In this document: one piece after another, positions 16,396 to 25,995 of the stretch
How the letters are laid out: each line of letters opens with the position of its first letter
Position numbering within the stretch: the stretch's first letter is position 1
Assembly (NCBI RefSeq): GCF_001693485.1
Contig: NZ_MAXC01000053.1
Location: forward strand, 353,825-417,824
Direction of reading: 5' to 3'
From: Bradyrhizobium sp. LMTR 3
GTDB taxonomy: Bacteria; Pseudomonadota; Alphaproteobacteria; Rhizobiales; Xanthobacteraceae
DNA length: 64,000 bases
Notes under the pieces: generated by a model
What the model was told of the DNA's origin: nothing
Database searches by the model: none
What the model saw: only the letters and a program-made list of their open reading frames with translations
Translations under genes and position numbers: made by a program

Positions 16396-19300
16396 ATGGC
16401 GAACAATCCCAAGAAGGTCAAAGATCCCACTGAAGTTGCGCTCTCCGCCATTCAGGAAGCGCTCAACATCAGCGATACGACCGTCGACGCCAGCCGAAAT
16501 TCGATCGGCGGCGAACTCACGCAGCCGATCATGCCCTCCGCCGCGCCGCCCTATTCAGAAACGCAGTTCGATACGCGCGCAGGCGCCGAGCGGCCCGCGT
16601 TTGATCCGATCGAAGAGCCGCGCGGCCCACGCCGCGCCGCCAACGACGATCGCGAAACCATCGGACAGATTCTGCAGGCGATCCAGAAGAACCATCCTGC
16701 CCGCAGCGTCTACACGCTTGCCACCGTGTTTGGCGGCGTCTGGGTGCTCGGTTGCGCCCTTCTGACCGCCAGCTTCCTGCCCTCGCTGCAGGCGGCGATC
16801 GGACAGAGCGGCGGCGTGCTGGTGCTCGCCGGGCTTGCGGCGTTGTTCTTTGCGCCGGTGCTCTTGTTCTACTTCCTCGCCAGCCTTGCCTGGCGCGGCC
16901 AGGAAATGCGGATGATCGCGCAGTCGATGGCGCAGGTCGCGATCCGCTTCTCCGAGCCTGAGGGGGCCGCCGCCGATTCGATGGTGACTGTCGGTCAGGC
17001 AATCCGCCGTGAAGTCGCCGCGATGGGCGACGGTGTCGAGCGCGCGATCGCGCGCGCCGGCGAGTTGGAAACGCTGGTCGCCAATGAAGTCGCAGCGCTG
17101 GAGCGCGCCTATAGCGACAACGAAGTGCGCATTCGCGCGCTGCTGCAGGACATCGCCCATCAGCGCGACAATCTGGTCGGCCAGGCCGAGCAGGTTCGCA
17201 GCGCCATCTCCGGCGTCCAGATCGACTTGCGCCACGACATCGCGCTGATCTCGGACGCGATCGCCTCACGCGTCGACGAGGTCGCAAAGAGCATCACCGG
17301 CGCACTGGAAGAGCGCGGCCAGCACATCACGGGCGCCTTGAGCCATGCCGGCGACAACATGATCCTCGCGCTCGGCGAGCGCGGCGGCGACCTGCTCGAT
17401 CGTCTGGAAGAAGCCAGCGCCGAGACCACGCGTGCCGTGCTCGACGCTTCCGAGCGGCTGACCACCAGCCTCAACTTCAAGACCGGGCACGTCCATGACG
17501 AGTTCGTCGATCTTGCCGATCGCGTCCATGAGATGCTGAACGAGCGCCTCGATCGCATCACCAGCGAATTCGAGCAGCGCTCCTCGACCATCGTCGACGG
17601 CATCTCGGACCGCACCGAGCAGGTCCACGACTCCCTGAAGAATTCCTCCGACTCGCTCTTGCTCGAACTCGAGTTGCGCTCAGGCGATCTCGTCAGCAAG
17701 ATCGACGACGCCGGCAACCGCCTCGCGAGCCGCATTCTCACCTCCGGCGACAAGGCCAGCGACGCGCTGGACGTGACCGTGAACACGCTGGTCGCCAAGG
17801 TGATCAGCCAGACCGAGAACGCGCACGACAGCCTCGCCCTGCAGATGAACGCTTTCGACGAGCTGGTGAAGAACCAGGGCTCGGAGCTTTCGGAAAAGTT
17901 CGCCCGCGACAGCGGCACGCTGGGCGCGCTGATCACGCGGCACATCTCCGAGTTCGACCGCACCGTCAAGACCTTTGGCGGCGAGATCGTTGAGCGCATG
18001 GGCCAGCGGACCCAGGAGATATCAGACAACCTGAAGAACTACGTCGACACCTTCGACACCCGCCTGGTCTCGAACAGCGGCGAGATCACCGCTTCCCTCG
18101 ATCAGCGGCTGCTGCAGTTCGAAACCCAGCTCGGCACCCGGGTCAACAGCCTCGACGCTTCGCTCGACAACAAGATCAAGTCGTTCGACGAGACCATCGA
18201 CGGCCGCCTGAAATCGCTGGAAACCACCTTCGACGCCCGCGCCAAATCCGTCACCGAAACCATCGACGGCCGCCTCGGCACGCTGGCAGCCTCGTTGACC
18301 GATGGCGCGGCGCAGGCGATCCAGTCGATCGACCAGCGGCTCACCCTGCTCACCTCCTCGCTGACCGAGGGCACCGCACAGGCGATTGCAGCGGTCGACC
18401 ATCGCATTGCCAACGTCACCGAGACCATCGACGGCCGCAGCGCCCATTTGACCGACACCATCCAGGCGCGGTTCCTGGACATTCATCAGGGCATCGAAAC
18501 CCGCGTCGGCGACATTGCCAGCGGCGTCGAGACCAGGGTCGGCGCCATCGCCGGCGACATCGACACCCGCGTGGCGCAATTTGAGGATCTGCTCGGTTCA
18601 CGCATCGAGGCTGTGGCCGGCCGGATCGAAAGCAGCGGCCGCCAGGCCAGCGAGGATCTGATGTCGCGCGCCGAGATGCTTTCCTCCGGCATCAAGTCGC
18701 ATGTCGAGGACGCCGAACGTTCTCTGACCAACCTCGTGGTCAATACCTCCGAGACCATCCAGACCGGCGCACGCAGCGCGCAGCAGGCGCTGCTTACGGT
18801 TTCCTCCGATGTCGGCGCGCAACTCAAGCTGACCTCGGCCGAGGTCGAGGCCGCCCTCACCGCGGTGGGCACCGGCGCGGCCAATTCGATCCTGACCAGC
18901 GCCAAAGACGCCCAGACCACGCTGGTGTCCGCGTCCTCCGAGGCTGCCGCCCAAATCAAGTCTCTCGCCGCCGACGTCGAGCGCACCCTCTCGGCCGCAG
19001 GCGACGCCACGGCCGCATCGGTTCTCGCCGGCGCGCGCGAGGCGCAGACCACGCTGGTGGCCGCGTCCGACGACGCCGCAACCCACGTCAAGTCGCTCGC
19101 CATCGACGTCGAGCGCTCGCTATCGGTCGCCGGGACGGCAGCCGCCGAAGCCGTTACCGCAGGTGCCCGTGAAGCACAGAGCACGTTGGTCGCCGCCTCT
19201 ACCGAGGCCGCCAATCAGGTCAAGTCGCTTGCAGCCGACGTCGAGCGTTCGCTGTCGGTCGCCGGCACGGCAACCGCCGAGGCCGTCACCGCAGGAGCCC

Positions 19301-21795
19301 GCGAGGCGCAGAGCACGCTCGTTGCCGCCTCCACCGAGGCCGCCAATCAGGTCAAGTCGCTTGCGGCCAACGTACAGCGTTCGCTCTCGTTCGTCGGGAC
19401 GGCGACCGCCGAGGCGATTACGGCAGGCGCCCGCGAGGCCCAGAATACCCTGATGAGCGCGTCCGCTGACGCATCGACCCAGGTCAAGGCGCTCGCTGCC
19501 GACGTGGAGCGTTCGCTCTCGATGGCCGGCAATGCCACCGCCGAATCGATCACGTCGGGCGCACGCGAAGCCCAGAACGCGTTGATCACGGCGTCTACGG
19601 AAGCCGCCAACCACGTCAAGTCGCTGGCGATCGACGTCGAACGCACGCTGACTTCCGTCGGCACCAACACTGCGGCCTCCATCCTCGGCACCGCGCGCGA
19701 AGCCCAGAACTCGTTCTCTGCGACCTCCGCCGAGGCTGCCAACCAGATCAAGGCGATCGCCGCCGACATGGAGCGTTCGCTCGGCGTCGTTACCGCCAGC
19801 ACGACCGATACCATCCAGACCACCGCGCAGAACGCGCAGAGCGTGCTGGTCGCCGCAACGAACGAGGTCAGCTCCAAGGTCAAATCGACCTCGGCCGATA
19901 TCGAACGTTCGGTACTCGCCGCGAGCAGCAATTTCGGCTCGACGATGACCGGCAAGACCGACGAAATCGTCACCTACGTCCAGCAGCAGACCGACCGTCT
20001 GGCGCAGATCGTCGACAGCCGCCGCGGTTCGCTGGTCGAGGCGCTCAGCGCCAGGACCACGCAACTGACGACAGACATCGACCGTGTCACCGGCGACGCC
20101 CTGAAATCGATCGAAACACGCGGCCAGGCGTTCTCGCAATCGATGTCGACCCACGGTTCGGAAGTCGCGCGCACGATTACCACCGCAGGCGACCTCGCCA
20201 CCGGCGCGGTAGCCAAGTCACTGAAGGACCTCGAACAGGCGTCGCGCTCGGCCATCGACCAGTCGCGCCAGGTATCGATCGCCGCCGTCACCGAAATGCA
20301 GGAGACCAGCAAGATCCTGCGCACCGACACGGTGGCGCTGTTCGAGCGGCTGCGAGAAGGCAACATCCTGCTGCAGGAAGTGCTGACCGGCGCCCACGAC
20401 AATCTCAACTCGCTGGAACGCGCGCTGGTGACCCGCGTGGCCGACTTCGTATCCGCGATGAACGACGTCACCGCCCGCAACGGCGTCGCGACCCAGACGC
20501 TGGAAGACCAGTTGACCGTGTTCAACTCCAAGACGACGAAGGCGCTGGAGGATCTCGGCGCGCTGTCGAGCGAGTTCGAAAAACACGGCAAGGAGCTGGT
20601 CGAAGCAGCCGGCGTGGTCGAACAGGCCAACCGCTCCACCTCGACGTCGGTCGCCGACCGCAAGTCGCAGCTTGAATCGCTGGTGACCACCATCGACCTG
20701 CGCACAACCGATCTCGACCAGCGGCTGTCGCGCTTCACCGGCCTGCTCGACGAATCGCTTGCCGCGGCGGAAGAACGCGCCCGCGATATCGCGCGCGTCG
20801 TGGCGGAAACCGCCGGCGCGGGATCGGCCGCGATTAGCCGCCAGTTCGAAGCTGTGCGCGCGGCGGCCGAGAACGAGCGGCAGCAGACCCTCGACGCCAT
20901 GAACGATCTGTACCAACAGAGCACGCATGAAACCGATGCGATGTTCAAGCAGTCGACCGAGAAGTTCGCTGCGATGGTACAGTCCATGAAGCAGATGGCC
21001 GCCGAAATGCATCAGGAGCTCGAAGCGACGCGCAACGAGCTGCGCCGCGGCGTGCTCGAGATGCCGCAGGAGGCGGCCGACAACACCGCGCAGATGCGCA
21101 AGGTGATCGTCGACCAGATCGAGGCGCTTGCCGAGCTCAACCGGATTGTCGCCCATCATGGCCGCGGTCTCGACGTCGTGACTTCCGGCCGCGCCAGCGT
21201 GCAACGGCAGGAAGAGCCCGTGATGGCAGCGGCCGCCGGCGGCCGCAACGAAGTGCGGATGCGCGACGCCGGCAGCGCATCGACGCTGCCGCCGCCGGAT
21301 CTCGGCATGCCCGCCCCGCGCCGCGCCGAAGCCCCGCCGGTCAGTCCGGTGAGCCAGGATGCCGGACGCGGCGACGGATGGCTGTCCGATCTGCTCCACC
21401 GCACCGACGCAGGTACGGGACGCGAAGCTCCCCGTGGCCGCCCGCCGCAACCCCCGGTCAATCCGCTGGAGTCGCTGTCGCTCGACATCGGCCGGCTGAT
21501 GGATCGCAATCTCGCCGCCGAAATGTGGGATCGCTACCAGCGCGGCGAGAGCAAGGCGTTCTCTAAACGCCTCTACACGCCGGCCGGCCAGAAGGCGTTC
21601 GATGAGGTCGCCCGCAAATATCGCGCCGACCGCAGCTTCAAGCAGACGGTCGATCGCTATATCGCCGAGTTCGAACGGCTGTTGGACGAAGTTGCGCGCG
21701 AGGATCGTGGGCCGCAGGCGCTGCGCGGCCACCTCACCTCAGAGACCGGGCTGGTCTACACCCTGCTCGCGCACGCAGCGGGACGGCTGGGGTAA
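16396..21795 (+). CDS. giant membrane-anchored apolipoprotein-like repeat protein, candidate Growth Pole Ring (GPR/RgsE) homologue
   Basis: A 1799-residue protein. Residues 1-100 are polar and Pro-rich. Two membrane helices lie at about 104-128 and 139-165. Residues 170-1570 are almost purely amphipathic helix with few Pro and apolipoprotein-like 11/22-mer periodicity. Residues 779-1174 hold nine tandem 44-residue units. About 1600-1690 is a Pro-rich linker, and the last 110 residues are a compact conserved-looking domain (LDIGRLMDRNLAAEMWDRY to the end). This layout matches the Agrobacterium GROWTH POLE RING protein and Sinorhizobium RgsE, very large inner-membrane scaffolds with apolipoprotein-like domains needed for polar growth. 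The assignment rests on architecture, not alignment. Kinesin-like or EzrA-like labels would reflect coiled-coil similarity only. Confidence 0.7.
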   Translation: MANNPKKVKDPTEVALSAIQEALNISDTTVDASRNSIGGELTQPIMPSAAPPYSETQFDTRAGAERPAFDPIEEPRGPRRAANDDRETIGQILQAIQKNHPARSVYTLATVFGGVWVLGCALLTASFLPSLQAAIGQSGGVLVLAGLAALFFAPVLLFYFLASLAWRGQEMRMIAQSMAQVAIRFSEPEGAAADSMVTVGQAIRREVAAMGDGVERAIARAGELETLVANEVAALERAYSDNEVRIRALLQDIAHQRDNLVGQAEQVRSAISGVQIDLRHDIALISDAIASRVDEVAKSITGALEERGQHITGALSHAGDNMILALGERGGDLLDRLEEASAETTRAVLDASERLTTSLNFKTGHVHDEFVDLADRVHEMLNERLDRITSEFEQRSSTIVDGISDRTEQVHDSLKNSSDSLLLELELRSGDLVSKIDDAGNRLASRILTSGDKASDALDVTVNTLVAKVISQTENAHDSLALQMNAFDELVKNQGSELSEKFARDSGTLGALITRHISEFDRTVKTFGGEIVERMGQRTQEISDNLKNYVDTFDTRLVSNSGEITASLDQRLLQFETQLGTRVNSLDASLDNKIKSFDETIDGRLKSLETTFDARAKSVTETIDGRLGTLAASLTDGAAQAIQSIDQRLTLLTSSLTEGTAQAIAAVDHRIANVTETIDGRSAHLTDTIQARFLDIHQGIETRVGDIASGVETRVGAIAGDIDTRVAQFEDLLGSRIEAVAGRIESSGRQASEDLMSRAEMLSSGIKSHVEDAERSLTNLVVNTSETIQTGARSAQQALLTVSSDVGAQLKLTSAEVEAALTAVGTGAANSILTSAKDAQTTLVSASSEAAAQIKSLAADVERTLSAAGDATAASVLAGAREAQTTLVAASDDAATHVKSLAIDVERSLSVAGTAAAEAVTAGAREAQSTLVAASTEAANQVKSLAADVERSLSVAGTATAEAVTAGAREAQSTLVAASTEAANQVKSLAANVQRSLSFVGTATAEAITAGAREAQNTLMSASADASTQVKALAADVERSLSMAGNATAESITSGAREAQNALITASTEAANHVKSLAIDVERTLTSVGTNTAASILGTAREAQNSFSATSAEAANQIKAIAADMERSLGVVTASTTDTIQTTAQNAQSVLVAATNEVSSKVKSTSADIERSVLAASSNFGSTMTGKTDEIVTYVQQQTDRLAQIVDSRRGSLVEALSARTTQLTTDIDRVTGDALKSIETRGQAFSQSMSTHGSEVARTITTAGDLATGAVAKSLKDLEQASRSAIDQSRQVSIAAVTEMQETSKILRTDTVALFERLREGNILLQEVLTGAHDNLNSLERALVTRVADFVSAMNDVTARNGVATQTLEDQLTVFNSKTTKALEDLGALSSEFEKHGKELVEAAGVVEQANRSTSTSVADRKSQLESLVTTIDLRTTDLDQRLSRFTGLLDESLAAAEERARDIARVVAETAGAGSAAISRQFEAVRAAAENERQQTLDAMNDLYQQSTHETDAMFKQSTEKFAAMVQSMKQMAAEMHQELEATRNELRRGVLEMPQEAADNTAQMRKVIVDQIEALAELNRIVAHHGRGLDVVTSGRASVQRQEEPVMAAAAGGRNEVRMRDAGSASTLPPPDLGMPAPRRAEAPPVSPVSQDAGRGDGWLSDLLHRTDAGTGREAPRGRPPQPPVNPLESLSLDIGRLMDRNLAAEMWDRYQRGESKAFSKRLYTPAGQKAFDEVARKYRADRSFKQTVDRYIAEFERLLDEVAREDRGPQALRGHLTSETGLVYTLLAHAAGRLG
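18730..19917 (+). repeat. nine tandem 132-bp repeats encoding 44-residue helical units
   Basis: In the giant gene a 132-bp unit repeats about nine times in frame. Units open with variants of GTATAEAVTAGAREAQ, continue STLVAASTEAANQVKSLAAD and end VERSLS. The two central units (about 19126-19389) are nearly identical, while flanking units are more diverged, a pattern of recent central duplication. Forty-four is four hendecads, or two 22-mers, as in apolipoproteins. Confidence 0.85.
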
Positions 21796-21828
21796 GGGCT
21801 GCGAATAGCGCGCGGCAATAGCGAATGA

Positions 21829-21862
21829 AAACGGAGGCCTCGCGGCCTCCGTTTAGTTTTTC
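21829..21862 (+). terminator. Rho-independent terminator after the giant gene
   Basis: Arms AAACGGAGGCC (21829-21839) and GGCCTCCGTTT (21844-21854) close on a TCGC tetraloop and are followed by AGTTTTTC. It sits 34 bp after the stop codon. Confidence 0.85.
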
Positions 21863-21958
21863 AACCACAATCGAAGATGCGGCGCTCGCCTAGGAGCCAA
21901 CGGGGCGAAAGCGCGGTTTCGCGGGCGATGACAGAGTGAGGCGAACCATTCGCCCCTG

Positions 21959-22843
21959 CTACTGCCGCTTCTGCCCGCTCGGTGCCCTCGCCGGCGGCGC
22001 CGTCGCTGGCGGCGGCGCCGCCGCCTGGCTGTTGCTGCTGCCCCCGCCGAAGATCACCCGTGTCGGGTTGCGGTCGAAATTGTTCACGGCGCGGCTAATG
22101 TCGGAGAGGGTGCGGCGGCCATCGGCCATCAGCGCGCCCGACCGCTTGTCGAAATCCTCGGCCAGTTCGCGGATCGACTTGACCATGAGATTCAGTTCGC
22201 CGCCGGCGGCGCCGCCTGCGATGGTGTTGAGCCCGAGCATGAGACTGTCGGCTTTGCCGATGACGCCATCGACCCTGAGCATGACGTTGTCGATCTTCTC
22301 GGAGTTGCGCGCGAGCGCGGCCGTGAAGGTCTCGAGGTTTCGCAGCGAGTTCTTCACCGATTCCTGATTGTCGGCGACAAGCCGGTTGACGTTCTGCAGC
22401 GTGGCGCGGATGGACTCCGTGACATCCTGCAGCGCGCCGGGATCGGCGGTCAGCATCGGCACGCCATCCTCATCGAGCGGCACGGCAGGAGCGGTCTCCT
22501 CGCCGCCCTTCAGCGAGATCGCCGCGACGCCGGTCAGCCCCTGGAATTCGAGACCGACGAGGGTGTCTTTGCGGATCGGGGCATTGTTCTCGACCATCGC
22601 CAGTGCGACCACGCGCCGCGGATTGTCGAGTTTGACCGAGACAACCTCCCCTATCCTGATACCGTTAAAGTTGACGCTGCCGCCGTTGCGCAACCCGGAC
22701 GCGGGGCCTTCGAATACAATGCGGATCGGGCTGCGCTGCTTGGTGGTGTGCAGGCTCTGAAACCACAGCACGAAGCCGAATGCGGCGGCGATCACCGCCA
22801 GCGTGAAGGCCCCGATCAGGACGTAATTCGCCCGTGTTTCCAT
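21959..22843 (-). CDS. MlaD/MCE-domain periplasmic subunit of a lipid ABC transporter
   Basis: A 294-residue protein with one N-terminal membrane helix (YVLIGAFTLAVIAAAFGFVLWF, residues 7-28). It is followed by an MCE domain: IRIVFEGPASGLRNGGSVNFNGIRIGEVVSV and VGLEFQGLTGVAAISLKGG. A long helical region (about 145-250) and a Pro/Ala tail finish it. MCE proteins form hexameric rings in the periplasm that shuttle phospholipids or other lipids. It is the last gene of a permease-ATPase-MCE set; 110 bp separate it from the ATPase gene, so it may have its own start site. Confidence 0.92.
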   Translation of the reverse strand: METRANYVLIGAFTLAVIAAAFGFVLWFQSLHTTKQRSPIRIVFEGPASGLRNGGSVNFNGIRIGEVVSVKLDNPRRVVALAMVENNAPIRKDTLVGLEFQGLTGVAAISLKGGEETAPAVPLDEDGVPMLTADPGALQDVTESIRATLQNVNRLVADNQESVKNSLRNLETFTAALARNSEKIDNVMLRVDGVIGKADSLMLGLNTIAGGAAGGELNLMVKSIRELAEDFDKRSGALMADGRRTLSDISRAVNNFDRNPTRVIFGGGSSNSQAAAPPPATAPPARAPSGQKRQ

Positions 22844-22953
22844 AATTCAAGGTACTCCGAAATCAGATCTATCCAGCGTCGCCGATAGACCCGTCATTTA
22901 TCTCATGTTTGAGCACGGTCTGATCCGAAAAACCGATCACACTTTTGGGGGCC

Positions 22954-23724
22954 CTAGCCCATCACAGCGCGGGCGCGCTTGCCGTGGAAATATTGCCTCA
23001 GCCAGGGATGCTGTGAGGCCTGCATGTCGGCAATCGATCCTGCGGCAATGATCTTACCGTTTCCTAAAACCGCGATGCGGTCGCAGGCCGTATAAAGGCT
23101 GTCGAGATCATGGGTTACCATGAAAACCGTCAGGCCCAAAGTACGCTGCAGGGTGCGTACCAGCTCATCGAAGTCCCCGGCGCCGATCGGATCGAGCCCG
23201 GAAGTCGGCTCGTCCAGGAACACCAGCTCGGGGTCGAGCGCGAGCGCCCGCGCCAGCGCCACGCGCTTGATCATGCCGCCCGACAGTTCGGACGGATAGC
23301 GGTCGGCGACTTCAGGCCGCAGGCCCACCATGCCGAGCTTGGCCACCATGATCTCGTCGAGCAGCCGCTGCGAGACGTTGAGATATTCGCGCACCGGAAA
23401 CTGGATGTTCTGCCGCACGGTAAGAGAAGAAAACAGCGCGCCTTGCTGAAACAGGATGCCCCAGCGGCGCTCGACGCCGCGGCGCTCGGAGGCGCTCGCT
23501 GCATCGAGATCGACGCCGAACACCTCGATGCGTCCACTGAGCTTGGGCACCAGACCGATAATGGTGCGCGTGAGCACCGATTTTCCGGCGCCCGACGGGC
23601 CGACAAATCCCAAGATCTCGCCGCGCTTGACGTCGAGGTTGAGTCCGTCGAGCACCCGCGTCTTGCCGAACTGCACGGTGATGTCGCGGACCCGGATGAT
23701 CGCGTCGGAAATCTCACCCACCAT
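22954..23724 (-). CDS. MlaF-type ABC transporter ATP-binding protein
   Basis: A 256-residue ATPase with Walker A GPSGAGKS (residues 42-49), Q-loop in LFQQGALF (about 92), signature LSGGM (about 147) and Walker B LVFLDEP with the D-loop SGLDP. The C-terminus HPWLRQYFHGKRARAV matches the MlaF extension. It powers the MlaE permease for lipid movement between the inner membrane and the MCE ring. The start lies 2 bp after the stop of the permease gene, so the two are translationally close. Confidence 0.94.
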   Translation of the reverse strand: MVGEISDAIIRVRDITVQFGKTRVLDGLNLDVKRGEILGFVGPSGAGKSVLTRTIIGLVPKLSGRIEVFGVDLDAASASERRGVERRWGILFQQGALFSSLTVRQNIQFPVREYLNVSQRLLDEIMVAKLGMVGLRPEVADRYPSELSGGMIKRVALARALALDPELVFLDEPTSGLDPIGAGDFDELVRTLQRTLGLTVFMVTHDLDSLYTACDRIAVLGNGKIIAAGSIADMQASQHPWLRQYFHGKRARAVMG

Positions 23725-23726
23725 GG

Positions 23727-24860
23727 TTACATTCCGATCGACGCGAAGAAGATGGCGAACACGCCATCCATCACGATCACGAAGAAGATTCCCTTCACCA
23801 CCGACGACGTCGTGTGCTGCCCGAGCGATTCGGCGCTACCCTGCACGGCCAGTCCCTCGACGCAGGCGACGATGCCGATGACAGCCGCCATCACCGGCGC
23901 CTTGATGAGACCAACGACGAAATGATCGATCGAGATGGCGTCTCGCAGCCGCAGCAGAAAAGCCTCGGGCTCGACCCCGCCATAGAGCCACGCCACAAGC
24001 CCGCCGCCGTAAAGCGCCGCCATCGCGCCGAGGAACGCCAATATCGGCAATGCCAGCACCAGCGCCAGCATCCGCGGCAGGATCAAAACCTCGATCGGAT
24101 CGAACCCCATGGTGCGCAGCGCGTCGATCTCTTCCCGCATCTTCATCGAGCCGAGCTCGGCGGTGTAGGCCGAACCCGAGCGTCCCGCTACCATGATCGC
24201 CACCAGGAGCACGCCGATCTCGCGCAGCACCAGCACGCCCAGCATGTCCACCACGAAGATGTCGGCGCCGAATTTGCGGAAATGGAAAATACCCTGCTGC
24301 GAAATGATACAGCCGATCAGGAACGTGATCAGCACCACGATCGGCACCGCGCGCCAGCACACCTGCTCGAGGTGATGGATGGTCGAGGTCAGGCGGAAGC
24401 GGCGGGGACGAATCAGGACATGGGCGGCCGCGGTGAGCACCGCGCCCAGCATATCGATTAGCCCGATCAAGGTGCCGCCGATGCCGGCCACGGCGCGGCC
24501 GATCTGTTCCAGCATGCCGGATATCGTCAGTCGGTCGGTTTCGACGATTGGCTCGGCCTTCACCCGCCGCACCTCGTCGACCAGGCTGGAATAATTGGCA
24601 GAGAGCCCGGCGATCTGGGCCTCGATGCCGCCATGGGTCAGGCTGCGGCGCAGCCGCTCGATTAGCCAGGCGCCGAACGTGTCGAGCTTGGACACCTGCG
24701 AGACGTCGATGGAGATGTTGGGCCGGGTGCCGCTGAGCTTCTCGGCGTCGGCGACCATTCGTTCCAGCACCGGCGCAAAGCGCGCCGTCCAGGAGCCGGC
24801 TGCACACAGCGCCAGCCCGTTGCCCCTGGCTATCCGCTCCAATGTCGGGTCGCCGCTCAC
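23727..24860 (-). CDS. MlaE permease with N-terminal STAS-like domain
   Basis: The C-terminal 250 residues are an MlaE permease: IIVLITFLIGCIISQQG-type first helix, VLREIGVLLVAIMVAGRSGSAYTAELG, the coupling segment MKMREEIDALRTMGFDPIEVLILPR, and five to six helices. About 120 residues before it look like a STAS domain (NISIDVSQVSKLDTFGAWLIERLRR), the role MlaB plays as a separate protein in E. coli. The frame stays open to 25112 with ATGs at 25037 and 25112, but those overlap the divergent epimerase. I choose GTG 24860, with GAGGGG 9 bp upstream, giving 377 residues, the usual size. A TTG at 24863 fits nearly as well. Confidence 0.88.
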   Translation of the reverse strand: MSGDPTLERIARGNGLALCAAGSWTARFAPVLERMVADAEKLSGTRPNISIDVSQVSKLDTFGAWLIERLRRSLTHGGIEAQIAGLSANYSSLVDEVRRVKAEPIVETDRLTISGMLEQIGRAVAGIGGTLIGLIDMLGAVLTAAAHVLIRPRRFRLTSTIHHLEQVCWRAVPIVVLITFLIGCIISQQGIFHFRKFGADIFVVDMLGVLVLREIGVLLVAIMVAGRSGSAYTAELGSMKMREEIDALRTMGFDPIEVLILPRMLALVLALPILAFLGAMAALYGGGLVAWLYGGVEPEAFLLRLRDAISIDHFVVGLIKAPVMAAVIGIVACVEGLAVQGSAESLGQHTTSSVVKGIFFVIVMDGVFAIFFASIGM

Positions 24861-24999
24861 CAATGCCCACCCCTCGGCCGATACCGATGCGAATCCCTTG
24901 GGTTCCGCACGCCGTATTGCCTTGTCGAATCTGTCCCTAACCAGCCATAGTTGGTAGCGGCGGGCAAGCTTGCGGTTCAGAAAATTGCCAGATTTTAAA

Positions 25000-25995
25000 A
25001 TGACTTCCAGCCTATCTCGAAAGCTTGCCGTCAGCATCGAACGCTGGCCCATCGCAGGCGCGTTCACCATCAGCCGCGGCGCCAAAACCGAGGCCGTCAC
25101 CGTCCTCGCCACCGTGAGCCAGGGGGACCGTACCGGGCGCGGCGAATGCGTGCCCTACCCGCGCTACGGCGAGACGGCGGAAGCGACACTTGAAGCCCTT
25201 AATGCGATGCAGGAACCGCTTGCCAAGGGACTGGACCGAGCGGCGCTGCAGGCGGCGATGCCCGCCGGCGCCGCCCGTAACGCGCTGGATTGCGCGCTGT
25301 TGGATTTTGAGGCCAAGAACTCCGGCCAACGGGTCTGGACCCTGCTCGGACGGCCGGCGCCGCGCCCCTGCACCACCGCCTTCACGATTTCGCTGGGCAC
25401 GCCGGAGGCGATGGCGGCAGCAACCGCCAAGGCCGCGCATCGGCCGCTCTTAAAGATCAAGCTCGGCGGCGATGGCGATGACGCGCGGATTGCGGCGGTA
25501 CGCAAGGCGGCTCCCGAATCCGAATTGATCGTCGATGCCAACGAAGCCTGGACGGCGGACAATCTCGAATACCTCCTCGCCGCCTGCGCCAACGCCGGGG
25601 TCACGCTAGTCGAGCAGCCGCTGCCGGCCGGGCGCGACGAGGCGTTGGCCCGCATCAAGCGCCCGGTCGCGGTCTGCGCCGACGAAAGCGTGCATGACCG
25701 CGCCTCGCTGGAAGGTCTGCGCACGCGCTACGATGCCGTCAACATCAAGCTCGACAAGACCGGCGGGCTGACGGAGGCGCTCGCAATGGCGGATGCCGCC
25801 CAGGCGCTCGGCTTCGAGATCATGATCGGCTGCATGGTCGCAACTTCGCTGGCGATGGCGCCGGCCATGCTGCTCGCGCAGCAGGCGAGATTCGTCGATC
25901 TCGATGGCCCCCTGTTGCTGGCGCGCGACCGCGACGGCGGCCTGCGCTACGATGGCAGCCTGGTCTATCCGCCGGAAGCCGCCTTGTGGGGCTGA
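25000..25995 (+). CDS. dgcA: DgcA-type N-acetyl-D-glutamate racemase / dipeptide epimerase, enolase superfamily
   Basis: From ATG 25000 the protein is 331 residues. It has the muconate-lactonizing/dipeptide epimerase layout: catalytic K152-x-K154 (LKIKLGG), metal ligands D179 (IVDANEAW), E205 (VEQPLP) and D228 (CADES), and the second catalytic Lys in NIKLDKTGG (about 250-253). Members are L-Ala-D/L-Glu epimerases in peptidoglycan peptide recycling; the alphaproteobacterial DgcA acts with DgcN in D-glutamate catabolism. No dgcN is adjacent here, so either activity is possible. A TTG at 24970 would add ten residues. The 3' end overlaps the convergent MFS gene by 31 bp. Confidence 0.85.
   Translation: MTSSLSRKLAVSIERWPIAGAFTISRGAKTEAVTVLATVSQGDRTGRGECVPYPRYGETAEATLEALNAMQEPLAKGLDRAALQAAMPAGAARNALDCALLDFEAKNSGQRVWTLLGRPAPRPCTTAFTISLGTPEAMAAATAKAAHRPLLKIKLGGDGDDARIAAVRKAAPESELIVDANEAWTADNLEYLLAACANAGVTLVEQPLPAGRDEALARIKRPVAVCADESVHDRASLEGLRTRYDAVNIKLDKTGGLTEALAMADAAQALGFEIMIGCMVATSLAMAPAMLLAQQARFVDLDGPLLLARDRDGGLRYDGSLVYPPEAALWG

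Noticed and set aside
20218..21732. A 504-codon open frame antisense to the giant repeat gene, and a 344-codon one at 19120-20154
   Set aside because: Their periodic sequence simply mirrors the repeats on the coding strand; no ribosome site or family motif.
22905..22950. Stretch resembling the intergenic element at 45413-45488 (gagcacggtctgatccgaaaa)
   Set aside because: Only a short part is similar and inverted ends are missing; at most a decayed copy.
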